64,000 nt of DNA from Bacteroides nordii WAL 11050 = JCM 12987 (lineage in GTDB: Bacteria; Bacteroidota; Bacteroidia; Bacteroidales; Bacteroidaceae): contig BAJA01000023.1 of NCBI GenBank assembly GCA_000613465.1, positions 23,259 to 87,258 of the forward strand. The letters are read 5' to 3'. This document shows positions 27,226 to 36,027 of this stretch, one piece after another. A model generated the notes under the pieces. The model was given only the letters and a program-made list of their open reading frames with translations. It was not told the DNA's origin and searched no databases. Position numbers and translations under genes: made by a program. How positions within the stretch are numbered: the stretch's first letter is position 1; each line of letters begins with the position of its first letter.

Positions 27226-28227
27226 ATGAAACAAGAAAATTGCTCTCTTTTATCTCACAATACATTTGGCATTGATGTGAAAGCCGCCTGTCTATTGGAA
27301 TATTCTTCTGTGGATGAACTCCGTGAACTGATACTTCAGGGGCTGATTGTTAAACCCTATTTACATATTGGTGGTGGAAGTAATTTACTTTTTACCAAAG
27401 ATTATCCGGGTACAATTCTTCATTCCCTCATTGATGGACTGGAAATTCTCGATGAGAATGAGCAGGAAGTACGGGTACGGGTAGGTGCTGGTGTACAGTG
27501 GGATGATTTTGTAGCCGAATGTGTTTCCAGGGGATGGTATGGAGCCGAAAATCTTTCATTGATTCCCGGTGAAGTGGGGGCAAGTGCTGTGCAGAATATC
27601 GGGGCTTATGGTGTAGAGGTAAAAGACCTGATTACGGCTGTGGTGACAATGAACATAGAAGGGGAGCAGCGTGTTTATAGCGTAGATGAATGCCAGTATG
27701 CTTATCGTGATAGTATCTTTAAGCGTGCGGAAATGAAAGATGTTTTCGTTACTCATGTATGTTTCTGTCTGAGTAAACAAGAGCATTATACATTGGACTA
27801 TGGCACAATTCGTCAGGAGTTGGAGAAGTATCCGGCGGTGACATTGCCAACAGTACGCCGTGTGATTATCGATATTCGTAAGAGTAAATTGCCCGATCCG
27901 AAAGTAATGGGTAATGCTGGTAGCTTCTTTATGAATCCTATTGTTCCCCGAAAGCAATTTGAAGCTTTGCAACAGGAATATCCGCGTATGCCATTCTATG
28001 AATTGGCAGACGGAAGGGTGAAAATTCCTGCCGGATGGATGATAGACCAGTGTGGCTGGAAGGGAAAGGCATTAGGGCCGGCTGCTGTACATGACCGGCA
28101 AGCATTGGTGTTAGTGAATTGTGGCGGTGCGAAAGGTAGTGACATTATTGCGCTTTCAGATGCGGTACGGGCTTCCGTACGCGAAAAGTTCGGGATTGAC
28201 ATTCATCCGGAAGTAAACTTTGTTTAA
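27226..28227 (+). CDS. murB: UDP-N-acetylenolpyruvoylglucosamine reductase
   Basis: FAD/NADPH enzyme that makes UDP-MurNAc for peptidoglycan. It has FAD motif GGGSNLLFT (about 48), LSLIPGEVGASAVQNIGAYG (about 109-128), YRDSIFK, the catalytic Ser in GNAGSFFMNP and C-terminal Glu in HPEVNFV. 333 residues and a compact C-terminal domain put it in the E. coli-like type I group. Cytoplasmic. Confidence 0.96.
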   Translation: MKQENCSLLSHNTFGIDVKAACLLEYSSVDELRELILQGLIVKPYLHIGGGSNLLFTKDYPGTILHSLIDGLEILDENEQEVRVRVGAGVQWDDFVAECVSRGWYGAENLSLIPGEVGASAVQNIGAYGVEVKDLITAVVTMNIEGEQRVYSVDECQYAYRDSIFKRAEMKDVFVTHVCFCLSKQEHYTLDYGTIRQELEKYPAVTLPTVRRVIIDIRKSKLPDPKVMGNAGSFFMNPIVPRKQFEALQQEYPRMPFYELADGRVKIPAGWMIDQCGWKGKALGPAAVHDRQALVLVNCGGAKGSDIIALSDAVRASVREKFGIDIHPEVNFV

Positions 28228-28275
28228 TGAATTATGCTATGCAGCTCATAGTTCATTAATCATAAATTATAACTC
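28228..28275. repeat. Intergenic word repeat (ATAGTTCATTAATCA)
   Basis: Fills the murB-MBL gap. ATAGTTCATTAATCA is shared exactly with 33723-33737, and the centre reads CTATGCAGCTCATAG. Confidence 0.55.
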
Positions 28276-29042
28276 ATGAAGATAACAATATTAGGAAGCG
28301 GTACTTCTACAGGAGTGCCTGAGATAGGTTGTACTTGTCCTGTCTGCACTTCTTCTGATCCTCGTGATCACCGACTGCGTGCTTCTGCTCTTATTGAAAC
28401 AGACGATACGCGTATACTTATTGATTGTGGCCCGGATTTCCGGACTCAGGTGCTCGGACTTCCCTTTAAGAAGATAGATGGAGTACTTATCACTCACGAA
28501 CATTACGATCATGTAGGTGGTTTGGATGATTTGCGGCCTTTTTGCCGTTTTGGTGAAGTACCTATTTATGCTGAGCCACATACGGCGGAACGTCTGCGTA
28601 CCGTATGCCTTACTGTTTTGTGGATCATAGTTATCCCGGAGTTCCCAATATTCCGTTGCAGGAGATTGAAGAAAATCGTACTTTCTTGATTAATCATATC
28701 CCGGTAACCCCTTTGCGTGTAATGCACGGCAGGCTTCCTATTCTGGGGTATCGCATTGGGAATATAGGGTATATTACTGATATGCTGACAATGCCTGATG
28801 TATCTTATGAACAATTACGCCAGCTTGATGTTCTGGTGGTAAATGCGCTGCGGATTGCTCCTCATCCAACGCATCAGAACCTGGCAGAAGCCCTTGACAC
28901 TGCGCGGAGGATTGGAGCTAAAGAAACTTATTTCATTCATATGAGCCATCACATCGGGCTTCAGGCGGAAGTTGAAACACAACTGCCTCCTCATGTGTAC
29001 TTTGCATCGGATGGATTAGAAATATTTTCGCAAAAGTTTTGA
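28276..29042 (+). pseudogene. MBL-fold metal hydrolase (PhnP-like) with 1-base frameshift
   Basis: The metallo-beta-lactamase fold starts MKITILGSGTSTGVPEIGC, with CxC motif CTCPVC, metal motif THEHYDHVGGLDDL (about 73-86), and in the second half VMHGRLPILGYRIG and IHMSHHIGL. The family includes PhnP-type phosphodiesterases. The first ORF reads on to 28689 out of frame; the expected frame RMPYCFVDHSYPG resumes by adding one base at 28600-28603 (ACCGT for ACCCGT). The restored protein is 255 residues. The break falls between metal-binding halves, so neither piece would be active. Confidence 0.85.
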
Positions 29043-29068
29043 TTCTTTAACGGAAATCCTTATTTTTG
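29038..29068 (+). promoter_or_regulatory. Promoter TTTG-19-TATTTTTG
   Basis: -33 TTTG at 29038-29041 and -7 TATTTTTG at 29061-29068 with exactly 19 bp between. It overlaps the upstream stop codon and points at ATG 29096. Confidence 0.75.
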
Positions 29069-29095
29069 CCTGCAGTCGGTAAAAGAAGCAATATT

Positions 29096-30718
29096 ATGAA
29101 ACTTCGTACCTTCGTCAAAATAGCAATTACCACTTCTGTTGCGCTTTTGTGTACAGGTTTTGTTGTGTTCTCATTTTTCAAGTTGTCGGCAGCAGAAAAT
29201 AAGGAGGACTTTGAGCTTTATGCACTTGTGCCACCTACGGCAACGGTTGTTTTTGAGACAGATGACATGTGTGCCCTGGTGCAGGAAATTAATGAACTGA
29301 ACTGTAGTCGGGATAATAATTATTTGTATATTTCTAAAATTTTCTCTTATCTTAAACTGCATCTTTATACGCTTCTCGAGGATACTCCGCATGGGTTGAG
29401 CAGGCAGATGAGCAAAATGTTACTTAGTTTTCATGAACCGGATAACGATCGTAATCAGGTGCTCTATTGTGCTCTTGGTTCGGGAGATTATGAATTGGTG
29501 GAAAAATTCATCAAAAAATATTGTTCGAGTACATTCCCTTCTAAATTGTTTGATTATAAAGGAGAAGAAATACGTATCTATCCCTTGCCGGGCGATGATT
29601 TTCTGGCTTGTTATGTTACTTCCGGTTTTTTGGCTGTCAGTTATCAGAAGAAATTGATAGAGCAGGTGATTGATGCCCGTTTGTCAGGTAAGTCGTTGCT
29701 CAAAGATGATTCTTTTTCTAAGATACATGCGGCTAAAAAAAGTAATGTGGCTGCCACGATTTATGCCCGGATGGAATCACTGGATATGGGTAAAATGACT
29801 GATGGTATCCGTTCGCATACGGATATTGGCGGCTGGACAGAGTTTGATATGAAGCTCAATGGAGATGCTATTTATTTCTCGGGTATCAGCCACGATACGG
29901 ATACATGTCTGACGTTCATGAACATGTTGCGCCGGCAACAGTCACTGGAGGGTTTTCCGGGGGCTATTCTTCCGGTGTCCACTTTCTTTTTCAGTCAGCG
30001 CTCGGTAAGTGACTTACAGGCAATGTTTGATTTTACAAGCGGGCAGGAGTATGCTACAGCCACTTATTCCGATTATATCAGTGCGCGTGATGAGGCATTA
30101 TTGTTTTATCTGAAAGAGAATGGTAAACATGATATAATGACTTGCCTTTTTCACCGTAATGACACTCTTGCTTTTCCGGCTGCCGTAGCAAGTCTGCCTG
30201 TTGATGATATGGTGCAGGCCGAACGAATGCTGAAATCGCTGATAGATAATACTCCAAAGGAGGAAGATGCTCCTTCTGTGCCTCCTGTAACTTTTTGTTA
30301 TACTCCCAACCGTGCATATACCCTTTATGTGCTCCCACGTAACACATTGTTTGCCCAACTAACAGGTGTGACGCAACCTTCATTGTATGTTTATGCATGT
30401 TTGTATGATGGACGATTATTGTTAGCTCCCGATTCTGAGAGTCTTTCCTGCTATATAGGTCATTTGGATAAGAAAGAAGTGTTGGAAGAGTTGCCGGCAT
30501 ATCAGGAGAGTGTATCCGGTTTATCTGATGTGTATAATTTTATGCTTGTTGCCGATTTGGAGAATATGTTTGCTCAGCCTGAAAGTTACGTTCGGCTTAT
30601 TCCGGGTTTTTTCTTCCGTAATCCTGACTTTTTCCGTCATTTTGTTCTTTCCGCCCAATTTACGAGTATGGATGGGCAGATTTATCCGAATGTAGTTTTA
30701 CAGTATAAAGGGGAATGA
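29096..30718 (+). CDS. Conserved membrane-anchored protein, DUF3352-like
   Basis: About 540 residues. A single N-terminal membrane helix (VKIAITTSVALLCTGFVVF) is followed by a long periplasmic or extracellular domain with no catalytic motif I recognise (LYALVPPTATVVFETDD.., GFLAVSYQKKLIEQVIDARL). The layout resembles DUF3352 proteins, but this is uncertain. The promoter at 29038-29068 supports ATG 29096 over an upstream TTG. Function unknown. Confidence 0.65.
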   Translation: MKLRTFVKIAITTSVALLCTGFVVFSFFKLSAAENKEDFELYALVPPTATVVFETDDMCALVQEINELNCSRDNNYLYISKIFSYLKLHLYTLLEDTPHGLSRQMSKMLLSFHEPDNDRNQVLYCALGSGDYELVEKFIKKYCSSTFPSKLFDYKGEEIRIYPLPGDDFLACYVTSGFLAVSYQKKLIEQVIDARLSGKSLLKDDSFSKIHAAKKSNVAATIYARMESLDMGKMTDGIRSHTDIGGWTEFDMKLNGDAIYFSGISHDTDTCLTFMNMLRRQQSLEGFPGAILPVSTFFFSQRSVSDLQAMFDFTSGQEYATATYSDYISARDEALLFYLKENGKHDIMTCLFHRNDTLAFPAAVASLPVDDMVQAERMLKSLIDNTPKEEDAPSVPPVTFCYTPNRAYTLYVLPRNTLFAQLTGVTQPSLYVYACLYDGRLLLAPDSESLSCYIGHLDKKEVLEELPAYQESVSGLSDVYNFMLVADLENMFAQPESYVRLIPGFFFRNPDFFRHFVLSAQFTSMDGQIYPNVVLQYKGE

Positions 30719-31122
30719 TATAGAGAGGATTGGTTGCAATCATGTTTGAACCAGGCAGGTCTATCCAAAAGCGATCTGAACCAGATATTTCTGTCTTTTT
30801 ATGGGCTTAGGTATCATTGTGGAAGGGCGGTGGATAAGACACTTCACTGTGAAATGTAAAATATGCCCCTGTAACATAATATTAAGATTTCTAAGAAAAA
30901 GAAAATTTGAAGAAAATGCTTCAGTCAGAATGAAAGTCGGTTATATTTAGTCTAATTCCTGATTGCGTTATTCTTTGTGGAGGAAGAAGAGATGGATTTG
31001 GAAAAAATGCACAAGTTACGCTAATCGGTGTACATCAGTATACCAGTATAAGCTGGACGTAAGCTTTATCACTATACCTGTTTGGCGTGGTTAGCGTAAC
31101 CTGTGTTTTATGTTCTGTTTTC
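30719..31122. other. Convergent intergenic region with inverted repeat
   Basis: The gap lies between two 3' ends. CACAAGTTACGCTAA (31010-31024) is mirrored by TTAGCGTAACCTGTG (31091-31105) with one mismatch. The 66-nt centre has further TATACC words. No T-run follows either arm and no gene is seen. Confidence 0.55.
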
Positions 31123-31494
31123 TTAAAATGGCAGATCATCCTTTGCGTCACCTGCAATAAACTCTGGCGCTGCTGTTGGAGCAGGAGGAGGAACTGGAGC
31201 TCCCGGAGCCATGGGTGCACCTGCTGCTATGCGTTCCACTTTCCATGCACGGATACTGTTGAACCAACGATCTTGCCATTGACGTGCATCGACGTCGAAG
31301 GATACGGTAAGCTCTTCGCCCATCTGGATATTGAACTGTTCTATTTTGTCAGCACCAAATACGTCAAAACACATTTTACGTGGGTACTGGTCGTGGTTTT
31401 CAATAACATATTCCTGCGATTTCCATTCGTTCCCAGTCTTAGAAACTCCGCCTCTGGGCTGGAGTATAGCGATAATTTTTCCTGTAAATTCCAT
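31123..31494 (-). CDS. DUF3127 OB-fold protein with SSB-like C-terminal tail
   Basis: 123 residues. Residues 1-88 match DUF3127 (MEFTGKIIAILQPRGGVSKT, WKSQEYVIE, KMCFDVFGADKI), a small beta-barrel family. Then comes a Pro/Ala linker (GAPMAPGAPVPPPAPT) and the tip GDAKDDLPF. That tip resembles the acidic Phe-ending tail by which SSB recruits repair and replication proteins. It is divergent from dnaN. The DNA-binding role is inferred. Confidence 0.8.
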   Translation of the reverse strand: MEFTGKIIAILQPRGGVSKTGNEWKSQEYVIENHDQYPRKMCFDVFGADKIEQFNIQMGEELTVSFDVDARQWQDRWFNSIRAWKVERIAAGAPMAPGAPVPPPAPTAAPEFIAGDAKDDLPF

Positions 31495-31577
31495 TGCGAT
31501 AAATTTAAATTCTGCGGCGAAGTTACAATTTTTTAGGGATATCTAAAGCACAACCCGGTGTTTTTTCTTTTGTTTTG

Positions 31578-31609
31578 TTGGTGCACCCCAATCTTTTTTT
31601 GTAACTTTG
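31578..31609 (+). promoter_or_regulatory. Promoter of dnaN
   Basis: -7 TAACTTTG at 31602-31609 (TAnnTTTG), preceded 20 bp earlier by TTGG following a TTTTG. It lies 38 bp before ATG 31648. Confidence 0.65.
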
Positions 31610-31647
31610 TGCATTGATAAAATTAAAAATTAAACATTCGGAAATAT

Positions 31648-32772
31648 ATGAAATTTATCGTTTCTAGTACTGCGCTTTTCAGCCATTTACAGGCTATTAG
31701 CCGTGTGATAAACTCAAAAAATGCGCTGCCTATTTTAGATTGTTTCCTCTTCGAACTGGAAGACGGAACGTTGTCTGTGACCGTTTCTGATAGTGAAACG
31801 ACGATGGTAACCTCTGTCGAGGTCAACGAAAGTGATATGAATGGTCGCTTTGCAGTGGCTAGCAAGACATTGCTCGATGCTTTGAAGGAGATACCCGAAC
31901 AGCCGTTAACGTTCGATATAAACACCGAAACTCTTGAAATTACTGTGCAGTATCAGAATGGAAAATACAGCCTTGTGGGACAGAATGCCGATGAATTTCC
32001 TCAGTCTGCCACGTTGGGTGATAGTGCCGTTCGGGTAGAAATGAGTGCAGATATATTACTGGGTGGCATTAATCGCAGTGTATTTGCTACTGCTGATGAT
32101 GAATTGCGACCTGTGATGAATGGTATTTATTTTGATATTACTACTGAAGATATCACAATGGTTGCTTCGGATGGGCATAAATTGGTGCGTTGTAAAACGC
32201 TCGCTGCCCGTGGCAATGAACGTGCGGCCTTTATTTTGCCAAAGAAACCAGCCACTTTGCTCAAGAATCTGCTACCGAAAGAAAACGGTATGGTGGTGAT
32301 TGAGTTTGACGAACGTAATGCCGTTTTCACACTCGAAAGTTATCGTATGGTATGTCGTCTCATCGAAGGCCGTTACCCTAACTACAACTCGGTAATTCCA
32401 CAGAATAACCCACATAAGGTGACTGTAGACCGTCAGCAGCTGATAGGTGCTTTGCGTCGTGTGTCAATCTTCTCGTCACAGGCCAGTAGTTTGATAAAAC
32501 TCCGTATCCAGGAGAACGAAATAGTAATTTCCGCACAGGATATTGATTTTTCTACTTCAGCAGAAGAAACTCAGGTATGCCAATATGCAGGTGCTCCGAT
32601 GAGTATTGGTTTTAAATCAACGTTCCTGATTGATATTCTCAACAATATTTCGGCAGAAGAGGTTGTTATTGAATTGGCAGATCCATCGCGTGCCGGTGTG
32701 GTGGTTCCTGTAGAGCAGGAAGAGAACGAAGATCTGTTGATGTTGCTCATGCCGATGATGCTGAACGATTGA
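31648..32772 (+). CDS. dnaN: DNA polymerase III beta sliding clamp
   Basis: Ring-shaped processivity factor for replication. Three clamp domains: MKFIVSSTALFSHLQAISRV at the start, GRYPNYNSVIP in domain 2-3 and the C-terminal LLMPMMLND end. 374 residues is typical. It has its own promoter; the neighbour downstream is a DnaQ-like exonuclease, fitting a replication/repair group. Confidence 0.97.
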   Translation: MKFIVSSTALFSHLQAISRVINSKNALPILDCFLFELEDGTLSVTVSDSETTMVTSVEVNESDMNGRFAVASKTLLDALKEIPEQPLTFDINTETLEITVQYQNGKYSLVGQNADEFPQSATLGDSAVRVEMSADILLGGINRSVFATADDELRPVMNGIYFDITTEDITMVASDGHKLVRCKTLAARGNERAAFILPKKPATLLKNLLPKENGMVVIEFDERNAVFTLESYRMVCRLIEGRYPNYNSVIPQNNPHKVTVDRQQLIGALRRVSIFSSQASSLIKLRIQENEIVISAQDIDFSTSAEETQVCQYAGAPMSIGFKSTFLIDILNNISAEEVVIELADPSRAGVVVPVEQEENEDLLMLLMPMMLND

Positions 32773-32782
32773 TTCAGTTGAA

Positions 32783-32856
32783 AATTGAAAGTTGAGAGTT
32801 GAAAATTAGCTGCGCTATCAAATTGCATAGTAATTTTCAACTCTCAACTTTCAACT
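32783..32856. repeat. Intergenic word-hairpin (AGTTGAAA words)
   Basis: 26-nt arms 32783-32808 and 32831-32856 pair with one mismatch (GTTGAGAGTTGAAAATTA / TAATTTTCAACTCTCAAC). The 22-nt loop begins GCTGCGC. It lies between dnaN and the exonuclease gene. Confidence 0.85.
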
Positions 32857-32901
32857 AAAAAGAGTTTTCGATTTTTAACTGATAAAGACTTTATACAGAA
32901 T

Positions 32902-33687
32902 ATGAAATTAAACCTTAAGAATCCTATCGTATTCTTCGATCTTGAAACGACGGGTACAAACATCAATGCAGATCGGATCGTAGAAATTTGTTATCTCAAG
33001 GTATATCCAAATGGAAATGAAGAGACTAAAACCATGCGTATTAACCCTGAGATGCATATTCCTGAAGCTTCTTCTGCCGTACATGGGATTTATGATGCAG
33101 ATGTGGCAGATTGTCCTACTTTTAAGGAAGTAGCAAAAAATATAGCTAATGATATTGAAGGTTGCGATCTGGCAGGATTTAACTCTAATCGTTTTGATGT
33201 GCCTGTGCTTGTAGAAGAGTTTTTGCGTGCAGGAGTCGATATAGACATTAGTAAACGTAAGTTTGTAGATGTTCAGGTCATTTTCCATAAAATGGAACAG
33301 CGTACACTTTCTGCTGCCTATAAATTTTATTGTGAGAAAAGCTTGGAAGATGCACATACTGCCGAGGCCGATACACGTGCTACTTACGAGGTTCTGAAAG
33401 CACAACTTGACCGTTATTCGGAAGAATTACAGAATGACATTGCATTTCTTGCAGATTACTCCAGCTTCAATAAGAATGTAGATTTTGCCGGACGTATGGT
33501 GTATGATGATAACGGAGTAGAGGTTTTCAATTTCGGTAAGTATAAAGGTCAGTCCGTGACAGAAGTTTTGAAGAAAGATCCTGGATATTACAGCTGGATT
33601 CTGAATAGTGACTTTACACTCAATACCAAAGCGATGCTGACAAAAATCAGGCTGAGAGAAATGAGTAATATGAGTTATAAATTATGA
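32902..33687 (+). CDS. DnaQ-like 3'-5' exonuclease (DEDDh)
   Basis: 261 residues. The epsilon-type exonuclease domain (about 8-170) has Exo I FFDLETTG, Exo II FNSNRFDVPVL and Exo III HTAEADTRATYEV, giving all DEDDh metal and base residues. The C-terminal about 60 residues (FNFGKYKGQSVTEVLKKDP .. YYSWILNSDF) match a small module often appended to such exonucleases. It may proofread or act in repair. Confidence 0.9.
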   Translation: MKLNLKNPIVFFDLETTGTNINADRIVEICYLKVYPNGNEETKTMRINPEMHIPEASSAVHGIYDADVADCPTFKEVAKNIANDIEGCDLAGFNSNRFDVPVLVEEFLRAGVDIDISKRKFVDVQVIFHKMEQRTLSAAYKFYCEKSLEDAHTAEADTRATYEVLKAQLDRYSEELQNDIAFLADYSSFNKNVDFAGRMVYDDNGVEVFNFGKYKGQSVTEVLKKDPGYYSWILNSDFTLNTKAMLTKIRLREMSNMSYKL

Positions 33688-33747
33688 TTTATGGTATGCG
33701 ATGCATAGCGCACTAACTAAGTTATAGTTCATTAATCAAAAATTACA
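33674..33747. repeat. Intergenic word repeat (ATAGTTCATTAATCA)
   Basis: The left arm ATAAATTATGATTTATGG overlaps the exonuclease stop; the right arm is ATAGTTCATTAATCA plus AAAATTAC. The centre has TATGCGATGCATAGCGC. It shares its right-arm word with 28249-28263. Confidence 0.55.
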
Positions 33748-33750
33748 AAG

Positions 33751-34944
33751 TTGAAAGGTAAAAAAATAATTCTTGGGATCACTGGTAGTATTGCTGCTTA
33801 CAAAGCCTGTTATATCATTCGGGGGCTTATAAAGCTGGGTGCTGAAGTGCAGGTCGTTATTACTCCTGCAGGGAAGGAATTTATTACTCCTATCACACTA
33901 TCGGCATTAACAAGCAAGCCTGTTATCAGTGATTTTTTTGCACAGCGGGACGGTACATGGAATAGTCATGTGGATCTTGGTCTTTGGGCTGACGCTATGC
34001 TGATAGCCCCCGCCACTGCTGCTACTATCGGTAAAATGGCAAATGGAATTGCCGACAATATGCTGATTACTACTTATCTATCTGCCAAAGCGCCTGTTTT
34101 TGTGGCACCGGCAATGGATCTCGATATGTATGCTCATCCTTCCACTCAAAAGAATCTGGATATTTTACGTTCGTATGGCAATCATATTATAGAACCCGGT
34201 ACGGGCTTTCTGGCAAGCCATCTTGTGGGGAAGGGACGTATGGAAGAGCCCGAAAATATTATTCGTGTTCTTGCTGCTTATTTTTCGGCCAGTGGTGATC
34301 TGGCAGGGAAAAAGATATTGATCACTGCCGGTCCTACTTATGAAAAGATAGATCCGGTACGTTTTATTGGTAATTACTCTTCCGGAAAGATGGGTTTTGC
34401 ACTTGCCGAAGCGTGTGCCGGACGAGGTGCAGAAGTGACATTGGTTACTGGGCCAGTGTGTTTACAGACATCCCATCCGTGTATTCATCGCGTTGATGTG
34501 GAAACTGCTGCAGAGATGGCCAATCAGGCGCAATTGTATTTTCAGCAGGCAGATGCCGGTATTCTTTGTGCTGCTGTAGCAGATTTTACACCGGAAACGA
34601 CAGCCGGTTATAAAATAAAGCGAGAGAAAGATGATCTGACGCTCCGTCTTAAGCCTACGCAGGATATTGCTGCTATGTTGGGGCAGGTTAAAACATCAAA
34701 GCAGAAATTGATAGGCTTTGCACTTGAAACAAATGACGAGCAACACAATGCCCAGAGTAAGTTGGAACGGAAGAATTTCGACTTTATCGTGCTTAATTCT
34801 CTGAATGATTCCGGAGCGGGATTTCGGTATGATACAAATAAAATCAGTATTATTGACCGGCAAGGGCATACGGATTATCCGTTAAAGTCGAAGTCGGAGG
34901 TTGCACAAGATATAATTAATCGTTTGGTGGAGGAATTGCAATGA
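33751..34944 (+). CDS. coaBC: Bifunctional phosphopantothenoylcysteine decarboxylase / phosphopantothenate-cysteine ligase
   Basis: Two steps of coenzyme A synthesis. The CoaC flavoprotein domain (about 1-185) has GSIAAYKAC, the His in SHVDLGLWAD, LIAPATAATIGKMANGIADN and PAMDLDMY. The CoaB domain (about 190-397) has ITAGPTYEKIDPVRFIGNYSSGKMG and the Lys motif AGYKIKRE. The start is TTG at 33751. It overlaps the next gene by 4 bp (ATGA) if that gene begins at 34941. Confidence 0.95.
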   Translation: MKGKKIILGITGSIAAYKACYIIRGLIKLGAEVQVVITPAGKEFITPITLSALTSKPVISDFFAQRDGTWNSHVDLGLWADAMLIAPATAATIGKMANGIADNMLITTYLSAKAPVFVAPAMDLDMYAHPSTQKNLDILRSYGNHIIEPGTGFLASHLVGKGRMEEPENIIRVLAAYFSASGDLAGKKILITAGPTYEKIDPVRFIGNYSSGKMGFALAEACAGRGAEVTLVTGPVCLQTSHPCIHRVDVETAAEMANQAQLYFQQADAGILCAAVADFTPETTAGYKIKREKDDLTLRLKPTQDIAAMLGQVKTSKQKLIGFALETNDEQHNAQSKLERKNFDFIVLNSLNDSGAGFRYDTNKISIIDRQGHTDYPLKSKSEVAQDIINRLVEELQ

Positions 34945-35891
34945 AGTATACAGGGGGGATACGGAACATAAGGTGTGGTGTAATGTGGAAGATATTGAGT
35001 GCTTCCGTGGTATGGTTGTTTCCTTTGTTTCTTTCTGCCCAGGAACTTGATTGTAAAGTGACTGTCAACCATGCTCAGGTGCAGGGAACGAATGTACAGG
35101 TATTCAAAACACTTGAAACCGCACTGACCGAATTTATCAATGAACGCCACTGGACACAAGCACAGTACGAGATTAATGAACGCATTCGTTGTTCTATGAA
35201 TCTTACTGTGAAAGGATATAATGAGAATGAAGGTCGCTGGACATGTGAACTTATAGTACAATCTACCCGTCCGGTGTATCAGTCTGGTTATCAGTCTACC
35301 GTGTTTACTTTCAAGGATAATAATGTAGAGTTCAATTATCGTGAATTTGATCCGTTGGAGTTGCGTGATAATCTGATAGATAATAATCTCACTGCTGTTA
35401 TTGCCTATTATGCCTATCTGATGATTGGCCTGGATATGGATACTATGTCACCAAAAGGCGGAACAGAGCTTTTTCGTGCTGCTGAAAATGTAGTGACTGC
35501 CGCACAGTCTCTGAATGAAAAAGGATGGAAGGCTTTTGATGACAGTCGTAACCGCTACGCTATTGTTTCCGACTATCTGGATGAGGGTATGAGTCCACTT
35601 CGTCAGATGATGTACGAGTACCATCGAAAGGGAATGGATGAAATGGTAACCAATGCCACTCGTGCACGTGCAACTATTACTGCTTCGCTTGCCGGATTGA
35701 AACAGGCGCGTGATACTAAACCGATGTCTTCATTGCCAGTAATATTTACCGAAATAAAGAAAGACGAACTGGTCAATATTTATGGTGGAAAATCGCCTGC
35801 AGCCCAGAATGAACGGGAACAGGTATATCAGATTCTTTCAAATATTAATCCTTCGCAAAACAGTGTATGGGACAAAATAAAATCAAAATAA
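34941..35891 (+). CDS. DUF4835 family secreted protein
   Basis: 316 residues from the coupled ATG at 34941. A start at ATG 34983 gives a cleaner signal peptide (MWKILSASVVWLFPLFLSAQ). The mature part (ELDCKVTVNHAQVQGTN .. TLETALTEFINERHWT .. YYAYLMIGLDMDTMSPKGG) matches DUF4835, a Bacteroidota envelope family of unknown function. It is translationally coupled to coaBC and followed by recN. Confidence 0.8.
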   Translation: MKYTGGIRNIRCGVMWKILSASVVWLFPLFLSAQELDCKVTVNHAQVQGTNVQVFKTLETALTEFINERHWTQAQYEINERIRCSMNLTVKGYNENEGRWTCELIVQSTRPVYQSGYQSTVFTFKDNNVEFNYREFDPLELRDNLIDNNLTAVIAYYAYLMIGLDMDTMSPKGGTELFRAAENVVTAAQSLNEKGWKAFDDSRNRYAIVSDYLDEGMSPLRQMMYEYHRKGMDEMVTNATRARATITASLAGLKQARDTKPMSSLPVIFTEIKKDELVNIYGGKSPAAQNEREQVYQILSNINPSQNSVWDKIKSK

Positions 35892-35983
35892 TGTGCCGGT
35901 TATGCTAATGTGGTTAATGAAAAGAGACTAAAGAATTAGAGAGATTTAAATAATTAAATAATTAATAAAATTATGTGCGTAGC

Positions 35984-36020
35984 CAATTGGCACATTGATT
36001 AATTGGTATATTGGCACATT
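35984..36020 (+). repeat. Intergenic word repeat (TTGGCACATT)
   Basis: CCAATTGGCACATTGATT and ATATTGGCACATTATT are in direct repeat immediately before recN. The word ACACATTGATAC in the spacer at 40833-40902 is related. Confidence 0.5.
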
Positions 36021-36027
36021 ATTATAT

